Shown: piece after piece, positions 41,645 to 51,233 of the stretch
Numbering within the stretch: the first letter of the stretch is position 1
Layout of the letters: every line of letters starts with the position of its first letter
Origin: Streptomyces albicerus
GTDB lineage: Bacteria; Actinomycetota; Actinomycetes; Streptomycetales; Streptomycetaceae
Direction of reading: 5' to 3'
Assembly: GCF_008905045.1 (NCBI RefSeq)
Contig: NZ_VWMY01000001.1
Coordinates: 1 to 64,000 of the forward strand
DNA: 64,000 bases
The notes under the pieces: generated by a model
The model's database searches: none
What the model was told of the DNA's origin: nothing
What the model saw: only the letters and a program-made list of their open reading frames with translations
Position numbers and translations under genes: made by a program

Positions 41645-41935
41645 TCAGCCTTCGGTGGACCACCTCGGCGCGGAAGACCCCACCGCTTCGAACGGCCGCT
41701 CCCAGAACAGCGGGTTCTCCTCGACGGCGACGGGGAACCGGAGCCGTTTCACGGGGCTGCCGTCACCGCTGACGAAGACACCGTCCTCGTACGGCCCGTC
41801 GAGGGGCAGACGGACCTCGGGTTCCTCCGCGGCGTGGCCCTCGCCGATCAGCAATGCCGCGGTCCGGGCGAGCGAGAGCCGGGAGACCGAGCCCTGACCG
41901 GCTGGCCGAACGCCGTGCTGCTGGCGGCCAGCCAC
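41645..41935 (-). pseudogene. C-terminal protein fragment, possibly CoA-transferase
   Basis: Reads SRLSLARTAALLIGEG, RLPLDGPYEDGVFVSGDGSPVKRLRFPVAVEENPLFWERPFEAVGSSAPRW to a stop. The closing pattern (Pro-rich, W-RPFE-GSSAPRW) resembles the C-terminus of CaiB/BaiF CoA-transferases. No N-terminal part is present, and the upstream side is foreign sequence. Confidence 0.4.
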
Positions 41936-42117
41936 TGGCCTGCCGTGGGATCACTGCCTTGTTGGGGGTGGAGGTGGTTCCGGCGAAGACCGAGGGCGTG
42001 CGGTGCAAACTCAAGCGGCTCGTCGCGCGGGGATGGGCACACGGGCCGGTGCCGGGCCGGTTCGTCTGCGGCGACGGCCGGGACGGCGGGTCATGACCAT
42101 GGTCATCGGCCACAGGA

Positions 42118-42594
42118 TCATCGCCTCCGAAGTCCGCGTCCGACCGCACCGGGAAGCCGGACGCTTGATCCGCCGGCCGGTACCAGCCGCCGGTTGAGGT
42201 GACCGTCGCCGATGAGGGTGGTGTCGGCGGCGACGACATCGCAGGCCAGCGCCAGTTCGAGGCCCCCGGCGACAGCGTGACCATGCACCACGGCGACCCA
42301 GGGTTTCGGGCTGGCCGCGATGCGGCTGAAGCAGGCCGACACGTCGGCCAGGAAGTCGACCGGGTTGTCGCCCCGCTCGTGCAGCTCCAGGAACTGGTGG
42401 AAGTCCCGGCCGGCACAGAAGCTCGGTCCCCGGCCTGCCACGGCGATGACCGCGGTGCCGGGGTTGGCCTCAGCGCTGGTGATCTGTTTGTCCAGGGCTT
42501 CGATGAGGGTGATGTCGAGGGCGTTGCGCCGCTCGGGGCGGTTGAGCAGCAGCCACCGGACGGTGCCGCGTTGCTCGACGAGCAGAGGTTCCAT
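42118..42594 (-). pseudogene. Truncated enoyl-CoA hydratase/isomerase
   Basis: ATG at 42594. Reads LLLNRPERRNALDITLIEALDKQI, GRGPSFCAGRDFHQF (first oxyanion loop) and WVAVVHGHAVAGGLELALACDVVAAD (second loop), then leaves the family pattern after VPAGGSSVRLPGA. About 158 of some 260 residues remain, so the trimer-forming C-terminal helices are gone. Starts 5 bp after the acyl-CoA-ligase remnant, showing both came from one operon. Confidence 0.8.
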
Positions 42595-42599
42595 GCCGG

Positions 42600-42765
42600 T
42601 CAACGTTGCTCCGGGGCGGCGAGTTCGGTGCGCCGGCGGTTGCGCAGCAGGTAGCGCTGGGTCTTGCCGCTGGGGGTCTTGGGCAGGGCGTCGATGAAGT
42701 GGATCGTGGGCGGCGTAGCGGGCCTTGACCAGCAGCTGGAGTTCGGTGGCCAACTCTGGCATCAG
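42600..42765 (-). pseudogene. C-terminal fragment of an aryl/acyl-CoA ligase
   Basis: Reads ELATELQLLVKARYAA, then after a frameshift near 42,705 IHFIDALPKTPSGKTQRYLLRNRRRTEL to a TGA at 42602-42600. PKTPSGK is the C-terminal catalytic-Lys motif of AMP-forming ligases, and IHFIDALPKTPSGKTQR is like benzoate- or aryl-CoA ligases. Everything before is lost. Confidence 0.7.
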
Positions 42766-43055
42766 ATCGAGCAGGCGGGCCACTCGTGCCCCCTTGGCCC
42801 AGGCCCTCGGTGCCGTACTCGACCGGCTGGCCGCCGCCTCCGGATCCGGCCGCGTCATCGCAGCCCGGTCGAGCGGAACCTGGTCGGTCTGCTGACCGAG
42901 GAATCTTCACCGCGGCGTTTGCCGAGGGGCAGGCGCCCGTGGGAGGTCATCGCCTCCGCGCAGGATGCCTGCCGCCCTGCGACCGAGCCGACATGGCTAC
43001 TTCGGCGCCCTTGGCCACCGGAGCAACGGATCGGCGGCTCTCCCATCGCTCCCGG

Positions 43056-44732
43056 TCAGGCTGGAGGCACCACGGGCAGGACGATGCGGGACGGTCGGGT
43101 GGAGTCGTGGAAGACCTGCTGGCGGGCGACTCGGGCCGTGGTCGCGTTCTCCTCGGGTTCGCCGGTGTTGAGGTTGCGGTCCCAGCGGGGGAAGTTGCTG
43201 GAGGTGACCTGGACCCGTATCCGGTGCCCCGTCCGGAAGACGATGCTGGTCGACCACAGGTCCACGACGTGTTCGGCCGCCTCGCCCGGTGTCGCCGCAC
43301 GCACCCGCACGATGCCGTCGGACACATTGCGGGAGACACCGTTCTCGTCTACGTCGCACAGGCGTGCCACCCAGTCGGTGGAGGGTCCGTCCGTGGCGGC
43401 GAAGAGCACCGCCCGGACGCGGCCGGTCACCTCGACGTCCTCGGCGAGCGGTTCGGTGGTGAAGGCCAGGACGTCCTCGCGTCCCTCCACGGCCGTCTGG
43501 TCGAGTGGCCCGGGACGGAACTCGTCAGACAGCAGGAGCGCTCCGCCGGTGGTGGGTACCGGGTTCATGGGGTCGTAGGTGAACTCGTCGGGCTCCTCGG
43601 CGGTGGACGGCGGCTCAGGGGTCAGGCATCCGTCCGCGCGCAGGTGGAAGTGGGTGTCCACGGCCCGCGACAGGGGCCATTCCGTCTCCTCGCGCCACTG
43701 GTTGACGCCCATGACGAACAGCAGCACCTTGCCGGTGTCCGGCTCCAGAGCCTCGCCGTCGCCGATCGTGCCCTGGTACCAGTCGAGTTGCAGGTCGTGC
43801 AGGCGTCCGCGCATGCCCATGAAGGCGGAGTTCGCGGCGAACCCGAAGTTGACGTCGCCGACCACGTGCTGCTGGCTGGCGTGACTCCACGGGCCCATGA
43901 CCAGCGTGGCGGACCGGCCGGCCCGGCGCATGGCGGTGAAGTTGTCGAGCGTGCCCTGGGCGAAGATGTCGTACCAGCCGCCGACCTGGAAGGTGGGCAG
44001 GTCGACCTCGTCGTGCCGGCCCGCGACCGTGCAGGAACGCGCCCACTCGGGCTCCCGCCGGGAACGCTCGTAACCCAGCTCGGGCAAGTCGTGCCGAACG
44101 AACGCGGGAAACCGCCCAGCGGGCAGTTCCCCGTAGCCGCCGTCGGCCAGGCCGTCGAGATCCTGCACGAGCTTGCCGAGACTGCCCACGAGCGCGGCGG
44201 GGTCGGTGCTGTGCCGGCGCATCAGCGCGTCGGCACCCATCATGAGAGTCCAGGGCGCGGTGATCCCGAGCTCGATCGCACCGCCGCGCGTCCACAGCCC
44301 GTCGTCGGGATCGGACCACGTGACCATCGGCGCGATCGCCTTCAGCTCCGGCGGCTTCGACAACGCCGCCATCCACTGCGTGTTGCCGAAATAGCTGGCG
44401 CCGATCATGCCGACCGAGCCGCTGGCGCCGGGCAGAGCAGCGGCCCACCGCACGGTGTCGTACCCGTCGCTCTCCTCATACGTCCACGGCTCCCACTCCC
44501 CCTCCGAAGCGAACCGGCCACGCGTGTCCTGGACGACCACCATGAAGCCACGCCTGGCCGCCGCCAGCGGATCGAGCAGGACACCGATCATGGGCGTCTG
44601 CTTGCCGTACGGCAGCCGGCTCAGCAGCACCGGCCACGGCCCCGTACCCCCGGGCCGGTAGACATCGGCGCGCAGCACGGTGCCGTCACGCATCTCCGCC
44701 GGAACATCGAACTCGATCTGAATCTCTGCCAC
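43056..44732 (-). CDS. CocE/NonD-family serine hydrolase (X-Pro dipeptidyl-peptidase type)
   Basis: 558 residues from the GTG at 44732, six bases after GAAGGAG. Alpha/beta hydrolase core with nucleophile S113 in GMIGASYFG, a helical cap (about 145-240), Asp region VGGWYDIFAQG and His region MGPWSHAS, then a C-terminal jelly-roll domain (about 345-550; DPMNPVPTTGG, RVQVTSSNFPRWDRNLNTGE). Family members cleave acyl or peptide bonds (cocaine esterase, glutaryl-acylases). It has no signal peptide. It follows the alpha/beta hydrolase at 44837 by 104 bp on the same strand, and both may be under the TetR regulator at 46250. Confidence 0.92.
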   Translation of the reverse strand: MAEIQIEFDVPAEMRDGTVLRADVYRPGGTGPWPVLLSRLPYGKQTPMIGVLLDPLAAARRGFMVVVQDTRGRFASEGEWEPWTYEESDGYDTVRWAAALPGASGSVGMIGASYFGNTQWMAALSKPPELKAIAPMVTWSDPDDGLWTRGGAIELGITAPWTLMMGADALMRRHSTDPAALVGSLGKLVQDLDGLADGGYGELPAGRFPAFVRHDLPELGYERSRREPEWARSCTVAGRHDEVDLPTFQVGGWYDIFAQGTLDNFTAMRRAGRSATLVMGPWSHASQQHVVGDVNFGFAANSAFMGMRGRLHDLQLDWYQGTIGDGEALEPDTGKVLLFVMGVNQWREETEWPLSRAVDTHFHLRADGCLTPEPPSTAEEPDEFTYDPMNPVPTTGGALLLSDEFRPGPLDQTAVEGREDVLAFTTEPLAEDVEVTGRVRAVLFAATDGPSTDWVARLCDVDENGVSRNVSDGIVRVRAATPGEAAEHVVDLWSTSIVFRTGHRIRVQVTSSNFPRWDRNLNTGEPEENATTARVARQQVFHDSTRPSRIVLPVVPPA

Positions 44733-44836
44733 GCGCTGCTCCTTCGCATGCCACGAAGCTGTCAGGCACATGGTCGAACCTGGTCCCCGTCCCGCACTAC
44801 ACCCGAACGGGGGTGGCTACGGCGCTCTGGGGGCGG

Positions 44837-45715
44837 TCACGCCACCGCGTTCAGCAGGTCGGCCAGCAGGTCGGGCCGTTCCAAGGCGATGAAGTGGCCT
44901 GCTCCCGGCACCTGCGTGAAATCGGCGGCGGGCAGCAGCTCCTTGTCGGCTTGACGGTCCGATGGCCGCGACCAGTCCTTCTCCCCGTAGACGAGGTGGA
45001 CGGGTGCCTTGACCGCGGGGTAGCGCGAGCGGGCGGCGATGAGACTGGGCAGGCTCTGGTACACGGCCCGGGCGACGCTCGGGTAGCCGGGGCGACTGCC
45101 CACCTGCAGGAGCTCGTCCACGTAGTCCGCCCGCAGCGCGGTCTTGTCGACCAGCCCGCCCTGCAGGATCCTGCGGAGGGCGGTCTTGGGCTCCACCCCG
45201 GCGACCACCGGGCCCACCCCCGGAGTGAGAACACCGCCGACCACCACACGGGCGAGAAGACTGGACCGGGCGATCCCGCCGGGGAAGTCGTACGTGTTCA
45301 CCGCGACGACGCGCCGTACCCGCTCCGGCAGGTCGGCCGCGGTGGTCAGGGCGAGCACCGCCCCCATGGACTCCCCGACCAGGGTCACGTCGTGGAGGTC
45401 GAGTTCGGTCAGGAGCCGCTTGACGCCCGCGCGCATGGCCGGCTCGTCGTACGACGCACCGGGCACGATCTCGGAGTAGCCCATCCCCGGCAGGTCGAGG
45501 GCGTACACGGTGTACTGGTCCGCGATCAGCGGGATGAGGGAGCGGAAGTGCTCGGCCTGGGTGCGCACAGTGTGCAGCAGGACCACGGGAGCACCGGTGC
45601 CCGCCTTGAGGTAGCGCAGTGTTCCCTCGTTGCTGCGATGTCCTGTGCGCGGGGCGATGGTGTGGCTGGTGGTCCCCGGAATGTGAATCGTGGGACGTGA
45701 CTCTGGGCTGGGCAT
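44837..45715 (-). CDS. Alpha/beta hydrolase
   Basis: 292 residues from the ATG at 45715, after AGGGAAG. LLHTVRTQAEHFRSLIP (oxyanion region; HT replaces the common HG), nucleophile S116 in VGESMGAV, Asp region LVYGEKDWSRP and His in GAGHFIALERP. Family members include esterases, epoxide hydrolases and C-C hydrolases; substrate unknown. Two matching palindromes at 45815-45853 lie about 100-140 bp upstream, so the TetR regulator at 46250 most likely controls it. Confidence 0.9.
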   Translation of the reverse strand: MPSPESRPTIHIPGTTSHTIAPRTGHRSNEGTLRYLKAGTGAPVVLLHTVRTQAEHFRSLIPLIADQYTVYALDLPGMGYSEIVPGASYDEPAMRAGVKRLLTELDLHDVTLVGESMGAVLALTTAADLPERVRRVVAVNTYDFPGGIARSSLLARVVVGGVLTPGVGPVVAGVEPKTALRRILQGGLVDKTALRADYVDELLQVGSRPGYPSVARAVYQSLPSLIAARSRYPAVKAPVHLVYGEKDWSRPSDRQADKELLPAADFTQVPGAGHFIALERPDLLADLLNAVA

Positions 45716-45814
45716 CTCGCTGGCTTCCCTTTGTGTGAACTGCTGCGGACGGGTGATTCGGATAGGTCCCGCCCGAAGGGGGCGTGACCACGGCCCAGCC
45801 CTTGGATTCATGAA

Positions 45815-45853
45815 GAAACCGACCGGTTTCCATCATCGTAAACCGATCGGTTT
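45815..45853. promoter_or_regulatory. Two TetR operators upstream of the alpha/beta hydrolase gene
   Basis: AAACCGACCGGTTT (45816-45829) and AAACCGATCGGTTT (45840-45853) share perfect AAACCG/CGGTTT arms, 24 bp centre to centre. The second is a perfect 14-bp palindrome, identical to the site ahead of the tetR gene at 46852-46865. Confidence 0.8.
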
Positions 45854-46249
45854 CCGCGCGCAAGACTGAGGTTGCCATCCGCAGCAATAGGGTCAGCGCA
45901 CAGGAAAGACGCGAGAGCGCCATCCGTACAGCTGTCGCCGATTCCGCACTCAAGGGCTACTACGGCACATCTAAGCGCCCAGCTGCAGGTGTAGGGCTAC
46001 GCCGCCGTGGCCAGCCGCCGAGGCCAAGGGTGATGCGACCAAGTGGTCCGGGCCGACTGGATGAGGCCCCAGGGAACCGCGCACCTGCTGTTGGGCGCTG
46101 ATGTCGACGAGACGACGGCCTTCCTGGCGCGCGGCACGCCCGTCAACACCCTTACGGCCACCGGGCTCCCCTCGATTGCGGAGAATCAGGAGCGGGAGCC
46201 ATCGGCCCGGGGAGGGCACGGTCACGGCGCCTGCTCGAAAGGGGATGCG
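45854..46249. other. Intergenic region without a supported gene
   Basis: Open frames on both strands (for example a plus-strand frame with DWMRPQGTAHLLLGADVDETTAFL) lack good starts and give no family match. Nothing else is seen. Confidence 0.35.
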
Positions 46250-46819
46250 TCAGTACATGCCTGCCGCATCGAGCAGGGTGGTCACGGTGGGCGTGACGAG
46301 CCCTGTCAGCTTGTCGGCTCCGATCCCCGCGCGGGCGCTGGCGCCGTCGAAGACCAGGCTGAGCTGCCGGGCCAGCAGGTCGGGATGGCTCGCCCCGCCC
46401 CGTTCGGCCTCGGCACGGAAGAAGGCGGTCAGATTCTCTTTGACCCGGTGGGCCACCTGGCTTGCAGGGTGGCTCTGGTCCTTCAGCTCGACCTGTACAG
46501 CCAGGTACCGACAGCCTTGGAACTCGGGTGCAGCCGCCTGCAGTTCCACCCGCTCGAAGACGTGCAGGATCCGCTCGCGGGGTGAACGGCCGTCGTCCGC
46601 CGCCGGCAGGAGCCCGGCCGCGAAGGCAGAGGCGCGTTCCCCCAGGCTCGCCGCCAGCAGTTCGTCCTTACTCTCGAACAGCTGGTACAGGGAACGCTTC
46701 GACACCCCCGCCGCCTTGCACAGCGCCTCGACGCCGATGCCGACACCGTCTCGGTAGGTGAGCGTGGCCGCCGCCTCCAGTAGCCGCTCTCTGGTACTTG
46801 GCTTCACTACGGTGGTCAT
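46250..46819 (-). CDS. TetR-family repressor
   Basis: 189 residues. Helix-turn-helix at about 8-55 (TRERLLEAAATLTYRDGVGIGVEALCKAAGVSKRSLYQLFESKDELL), C-terminal ligand domain with QGCRYLAVQVEL and ALARQLSLVFDG-like helix. A 14-bp palindrome lies 33-46 bp upstream of its ATG, and two copies lie ahead of the neighbouring hydrolase, giving a clear autoregulated local circuit. The ligand is probably a substrate of the two hydrolases. Confidence 0.93.
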   Translation of the reverse strand: MTTVVKPSTRERLLEAAATLTYRDGVGIGVEALCKAAGVSKRSLYQLFESKDELLAASLGERASAFAAGLLPAADDGRSPRERILHVFERVELQAAAPEFQGCRYLAVQVELKDQSHPASQVAHRVKENLTAFFRAEAERGGASHPDLLARQLSLVFDGASARAGIGADKLTGLVTPTVTTLLDAAGMY

Positions 46820-46851
46820 ACCGCGAGGTTAACTCGATGTGGACAAGATGA

Positions 46852-46865
46852 AAACCGATCGGTTT
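46852..46865. promoter_or_regulatory. TetR autoregulatory operator
   Basis: Perfect palindrome AAACCGATCGGTTT just ahead of the tetR start at 46819, identical to the 45840-45853 site. Confidence 0.8.
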
Positions 46866-47251
46866 ACGGCGCTTTACCGGGCGCTCTCGCGCCGCACACG
46901 GGCCGGGCGGGCATGTGAGTACGGTTCCGCTACGCCGGGGCGGCGGTCTTCTGAGGCTTCGTCCGGGCGGGGACGCGGTGCCGCCCCTGGCGGCCGCCCG
47001 TCACCCCCGAAGCCGGAGAGTGCGGCCGCGATGAGGCCGACGGCCATCCTCACCCAGCCCCTGGCCAGGCCCGCGCCCACTGGGCGCCGTTGTAGAGGCT
47101 CTCTGCCGCAGCGGCTTCGAAACTCTGGGAGGACGCGCGCGAAGGGTCATGGCCGACCTACCCGTGCCGGACCTCGCAGGCCGGGACAGTCGGGAAGCGG
47201 CCGTCGCCTCGGCCGGCGCGACGGATCTCCCTCGAGCTCGGGGTAAGTACA
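46866..47251. other. Intergenic region before the sigma-factor gene
   Basis: About 385 bp with no supported gene. It should hold the sigma-factor promoter, but no clear ECF-type -35 motif could be assigned by eye. Confidence 0.35.
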
Positions 47252-47878
47252 GTGCCCGTGGCGACGAAAGGAACAGGCCCCGGCCGGACAGGTGGGGGTG
47301 TGGAATCCATGCTGGAGCAGGAACTTGCCCGGGCCCGAGAAGCCCGCTTCGATGCGCTGGCGCGCGCGGTGGCAAAGCCACTGCACCGATATCTGCTGCG
47401 CCGGGCGGACGCCGACGCGGTAGACGACATCTTCGCGGAGACGATGCTCGTGCTCTGGCGCCGCCTCGAGGACGTGCCCGGGCTCGGGAAGGGACCCGTG
47501 ACCGACCCCGACAGCGTGCTGCCCTGGTGTTACGGCGTCGCACGCGGCTGCCTGTCCAACGCCCGACGGGCGGACGGGCGTCGGCTCCGGCTGGTGGAGC
47601 GGCTGACCCGTACCGCACCGCCGCCAAAGCCCGGGGAAACCGACCACCCCGAACTGCACGCCGCACTCGGCACACTCGGCGCCCTGGACCGTGAGGTGAC
47701 GCTGCTCTGGGCATGGGAGGGGCTGACCCCGCGCGAGATCGCGGAAGTGACCGCACTGACCCCCAATGCCGTCAGCATCCGCCTACACAGGGCAAAGAAG
47801 AAACTCGCCGCTCTGCTTGACCGAAAGAATGACGACAAGGCCGGACATGAGATGGGTGAAGGAAGGAGCAACCGGTGA
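47252..47878 (+). CDS. ECF-type RNA polymerase sigma factor
   Basis: 208 residues from the GTG at 47252; the ATG at 47309 (MLEQELARAREARFDAL) is an equally good start giving 189 residues. Region 2 is RYLLRRADADAVDDIFAETMLVLWRRLEDV, with the -10-binding helix. Region 4 is ALDREVTLLWAWEGLTPREIAEVTALTPNAVSIRLHRAKKKLAALL. It directs polymerase to its own small regulon. The stop overlaps the next gene (GTGA), which encodes a membrane-anchored partner. The signal is unknown. Confidence 0.92.
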   Translation: MPVATKGTGPGRTGGGVESMLEQELARAREARFDALARAVAKPLHRYLLRRADADAVDDIFAETMLVLWRRLEDVPGLGKGPVTDPDSVLPWCYGVARGCLSNARRADGRRLRLVERLTRTAPPPKPGETDHPELHAALGTLGALDREVTLLWAWEGLTPREIAEVTALTPNAVSIRLHRAKKKLAALLDRKNDDKAGHEMGEGRSNR

Positions 47879-48483
47879 ACGACGAAGAACTGCTGGCCCG
47901 GATGAGGGCCATCGACCCGGCGCGGACCTCTGATGCTCCCCAGCCCGACATCAACCGTCTCCTGGAGGCCACCATGACCGCCGACACCACAGTCCGCACC
48001 TCCCCCCGCACATCGGACCGCCCCCGCCGCCCCCTGCTGCTGGCCGCAGCAGCCGCCGCTGTGCTCACGGTGGGAGCCGGCATCACCTGGGGAGTCACGG
48101 CAACCCGCGACACTCCTCCGGCCGCGGCCGCCCCGCTGGTCCTGAGCCTCCAGCAGGACACAGGCGGCGGCCCGGCCACAGCGTGCGCCGAGCTTGACGT
48201 CACCACCCTGCGCCAGTACACGACCGCCTTCGAGGGCACCGCGACCTCCATCGACGGCGACCAGATCACTCTCCGAGTGGACCACTGGTACCGCGGCGAA
48301 GACGCCTCCACCGTCCAGCTCGACAACACCCACGAAGGACAACTGGAGTCATTCGGCCAGGAGTTCACTGTCGGCCAGACCTACCTCGTCTACGCCAAGG
48401 ACGGCAAGGTCCCGGTGTGCTACGGCGATGCCGAGGCCACCCCGAAGCTGCGGAGCCTCTACGACCGGGCGTACGGGCAGTGA
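47875..48483 (+). CDS. Membrane-anchored protein coupled to the ECF sigma gene
   Basis: 202 residues, GTG start inside the sigma stop. A 50-residue N-terminal cytosolic part (DEELLARMRAIDPARTSDAPQPDINRLLEATM) resembles those of CU044_5270-type or other sigma-coupled proteins. One membrane helix (PLLLAAAAAAVLTVGAGITWGV, about 53-74) is followed by an extracytoplasmic domain of mixed beta type (FEGTATSIDGDQITLRVDHWYRGEDASTVQL) with two Cys (ATACAEL, PVCYGD). It is likely an anti-sigma or sensor partner, although the zinc-binding HxxxCxxC motif is absent. Confidence 0.82.
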   Translation: MNDEELLARMRAIDPARTSDAPQPDINRLLEATMTADTTVRTSPRTSDRPRRPLLLAAAAAAVLTVGAGITWGVTATRDTPPAAAAPLVLSLQQDTGGGPATACAELDVTTLRQYTTAFEGTATSIDGDQITLRVDHWYRGEDASTVQLDNTHEGQLESFGQEFTVGQTYLVYAKDGKVPVCYGDAEATPKLRSLYDRAYGQ

Positions 48484-48692
48484 GCGCGCCGGGTCGGCGG
48501 CTGTCCCGTCTCGCAAGGTCTGCCGTTGCCTCGTTGCGAGGTTCAGCGGGAGCCGGTCGGTAAACGCGTCACCGCTCGCATCGCCCTGCCCGACGACCTG
48601 GGCGGGGACGTCACCGGACGCCGCCCCCCAGTAGCAGCCAGCGCTCGCCCTCGGCCCCCGCCTTCACTGACGGCCTGATGAGAAGCGGCGCG

Positions 48693-48995
48693 CTACAGGG
48701 GGGCGATGTCGGTGGGAGAGAGGTCCTCCTGCGCGGCACGCCACCGCGCCAGTTGCTCCGAAACCTTCTCCCGGACCGTCTTCGGCGCCTTGGTCGTGCC
48801 GACCTTCGCCGGCGGCATCTCCGCTTTCTCGCCGCCCTTGCCCCACGCCGAGACCGGCTTGGCCGGCTCGTCCGGCGCGGCGATCGCCGACATCGCCGAA
48901 ACGGTGAGCGCAATGACAGCTGATGAGGCGATCACGATGCGTCTGGTACGTATCCGGGCACGTCTGCGCGGCGTGCTCTTGGTGCGTGAGTACAT
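48693..48995 (-). CDS. Small secreted or membrane-tethered protein, unknown
   Basis: 100 residues from the ATG at 48995, eight bases after GGGAG. Very basic start (SRTKSTPRRRARIRTRR), hydrophobic signal IVIASSAVIALTVSAMSAIA, then a short mature part with Lys/Pro/Glu (AWGKGGEKAEMPPAKVGTTKAPKTV, KVSEQLARWRAAQEDLSP). No family was recognised. Convergent with the sigma-partner gene. Confidence 0.55.
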   Translation of the reverse strand: MYSRTKSTPRRRARIRTRRIVIASSAVIALTVSAMSAIAAPDEPAKPVSAWGKGGEKAEMPPAKVGTTKAPKTVREKVSEQLARWRAAQEDLSPTDIAPL

Positions 48996-49909
48996 GTTGC
49001 CGTGACTCCCTACCTGGATCGGAAGAGGGTGCGGTACATGTGCAGGGCAGAAGGGGAGCGGCCGGGTCATCACAGAGGGGCCGCGTGGTGTCCACAGCGC
49101 CGCCGGGGGGACAGCGGACGCAAGTGAGAGGCACACGCGGGGACTTGCCGGGCGCCCGCCCTTCTGCCGGATCAACAACGCCCACCGGATGCAAGGCGCG
49201 CGTCGGCGTGGTGTCCCGCTATATGCGAACCAGCACGCCGTTCCCCCTTGTCTCCCTCGCGCTCACGGCATGTGCCGTGGGCGTGAACCTGCGGGCGTGA
49301 CGGCCACGATAGGCACACTCGTTCGACAGCGGCCAGAGGATCTCGGCCCGCCAACTGGCCCTGGCTGAAACCCTGTTGCGAAGTGGAAGGAGTGGTGAGT
49401 GCGGCGAATGAGATCGGTGGCCTGCAACCCTCCTGTGTGACTTCTGTGAAAGAGGAGGGTGAAGGGGGCACTCCATCGTGAAGTAGAGGGGCTGATTCCG
49501 CGCGCCGCATCGCGTCGGCTCCACCCTCATCACCTTCCGCCTCAACACCCCGCTGGACGCCGCCGCCCGTATCGCACTACCGACGTCGACGAAGTGAGCA
49601 TCAGGGCGGTAGCCGTTGCTGCTGCCCGACCGCCCACAGGCACTAGTCAGTTCCATGCGCGATGCGTTCGCTGGCGGCCGTGGCCACGGCAACCACAGGG
49701 GCCGTTCGTGGTGCGGAGGAACGTACCCCCTGCGGTTCTGACCGGGTCTATCGGCGCTGTCGGTGCTGCTGTTCTGTGGGTGGCGTGGCTGCCGCTGGGG
49801 GCTGGGGGTTTCGGGCTTGCTGGGCGGGGACCGAGGCCGTGACGGTCGAGCGTCGGAGGGCGGCTTCGGCCCGGCGGTTGGGTGCGGGGTTGCGGCTGGT
49901 GTGTGCGAG
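48996..49909. other. Long stretch with no supported gene
   Basis: Over 900 bp. Open frames at 49459-49842 and 49662-49922 have no ribosome-binding site and low-complexity translations. It contains the AGGAGGGTGAAGGGGG-like purine stretch near 49,450 but no structure that explains it. Likely decayed DNA next to the RHS fragment. Confidence 0.4.
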
Positions 49910-50885
49910 CGAGGTCGTGTAGCTGCCCGCGAGCCCGGTGACGGCGGACGGAATGGTCACTGTGCTGCTCAGTGCACGACCGCGCGTGTCGAAGGATGCG
50001 ACGTTGGTGGTGTAGGTGTTGCCCGCCGTGTCACGGCTGGTGGTCGAGGTGATCTGGCCCTTGCCGTTTGTGACGCCCGCGCCGTCCCAGGTCCAGGCGG
50101 CGAGTTCGGTCGAGCCGTTGCGGACGGACATCTTGCGGCCCAGGTTGTCGTACCCGTAGTCCAGGACGGTCATCGCGGGGTTGCTAGTTGTCTTGGTGAT
50201 CTGGCCGTTGGCGTCGTACTCGGTCGCTGAGGTTCCCGCGTCCGGATCATCGACTGTGAGGCGCTGGCCGGCCCAGTCGTAGGCGTAGAGGGTGTTGTTT
50301 CCGCGGGTGTCGGTGATCTGCTTGAGTTCGCCCTTGCCGGTGTAGGCGTAGGACGTGGTGAAGCCGGTGCTGCCGTCGTACTCGATGACCTTGGACACCT
50401 GGCCGTAGACGTCGGTGTAGGTGTCTGTGGCGGTGCCCACGGCGGGCTTGACGCTGGTGAAGTCGCGTCGTAGCTGCTGGTGACCTTGCCCTCGTCTCGC
50501 GGCGCACCGTAGACCTGGGTCTGGGAGACAACGGTGCGGCCGGCCCAGTCGAGCACGATGTCGTTGTAGGAGGGGATGTCCGTACGCTCGGGGCTGGTGG
50601 GTCCGCCGGAGCTCGCGGTGCCGCCGCTGCGGAAGACCGCCGAAGTGCCGGCGACCTGACCGGCGGAGTCGTAGCGGGCGACCGCCACCTGACGGTATGG
50701 AACGAGGTCGCCGGCCGGATTGCGATCGTCCGGCAACGGCGTCTGGGCCTCCCTGGCACGGCCGGCGCCGTCCATATAGGCGTACGAGGACAGGTACGTG
50801 GTGCCGGACTGCAGCACCTGGGATGCCACGCGCGGATAGCCGTCGACCGCGTCCGGAACCCCGGAACCGTTGGTCGAGGTGGGGA
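49910..50885 (-). pseudogene. RHS-repeat protein fragment, frameshifted and truncated
   Basis: The minus strand carries RHS/YD repeats: SYAYMDGAGRAREAQTPL, VARYDSAGQVAGTSAV, YNDIVLDWAGRTV in one frame (50885 to about 50470). After a one-base shift come TYTDVYGQVSKVIEYDGSTGFTTSYAYTGKGELKQITDTRGNNTLYAYDWAGQRLTVDDPDAG, LDYGYDNLGRKMSV and TTNVASFDTRGRALSS in the other (to about 49910). Both the N-terminal part and the core-plus-toxin C-terminus are absent. RHS proteins form shells around toxins or act at cell surfaces. This piece is a dead internal segment. Confidence 0.8.
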
Positions 50886-51233
50886 TCCTCAGTGACTACA
50901 AGGCTGCCGGGCCGCTGAACACCCAGTCCGGGTCGAGAGGGGTCGCGCAAGGAGTCCGGCGTCACTGAAGGCGTCCGAGCCGCTACGGTCAGCCACTATC
51001 GTCGCCACGCTCCGACCGACTCCCCCACCTGCCAGAACTGACACCCTCGCGCCTCCACCCGGAAGACCCTCACTCGGCGGACGGGACCGCTCGCCCTTGA
51101 CCATCACGGCTACGCCCCAGGAAACAACTGCGAACGAGGCACACTCAAGCTCCGCCTTCACCGCGTCACAACCCAAACGCCTGCCCGTTTGGTACGGCCG
51201 GACATCACGCCTACAGTCGTCACACGTCGCCCC
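50886..51233. other. Intergenic region without a gene
   Basis: No frame with both a start signal and protein-like content was found between the RHS fragment and the yjbQ stop. Confidence 0.4.
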
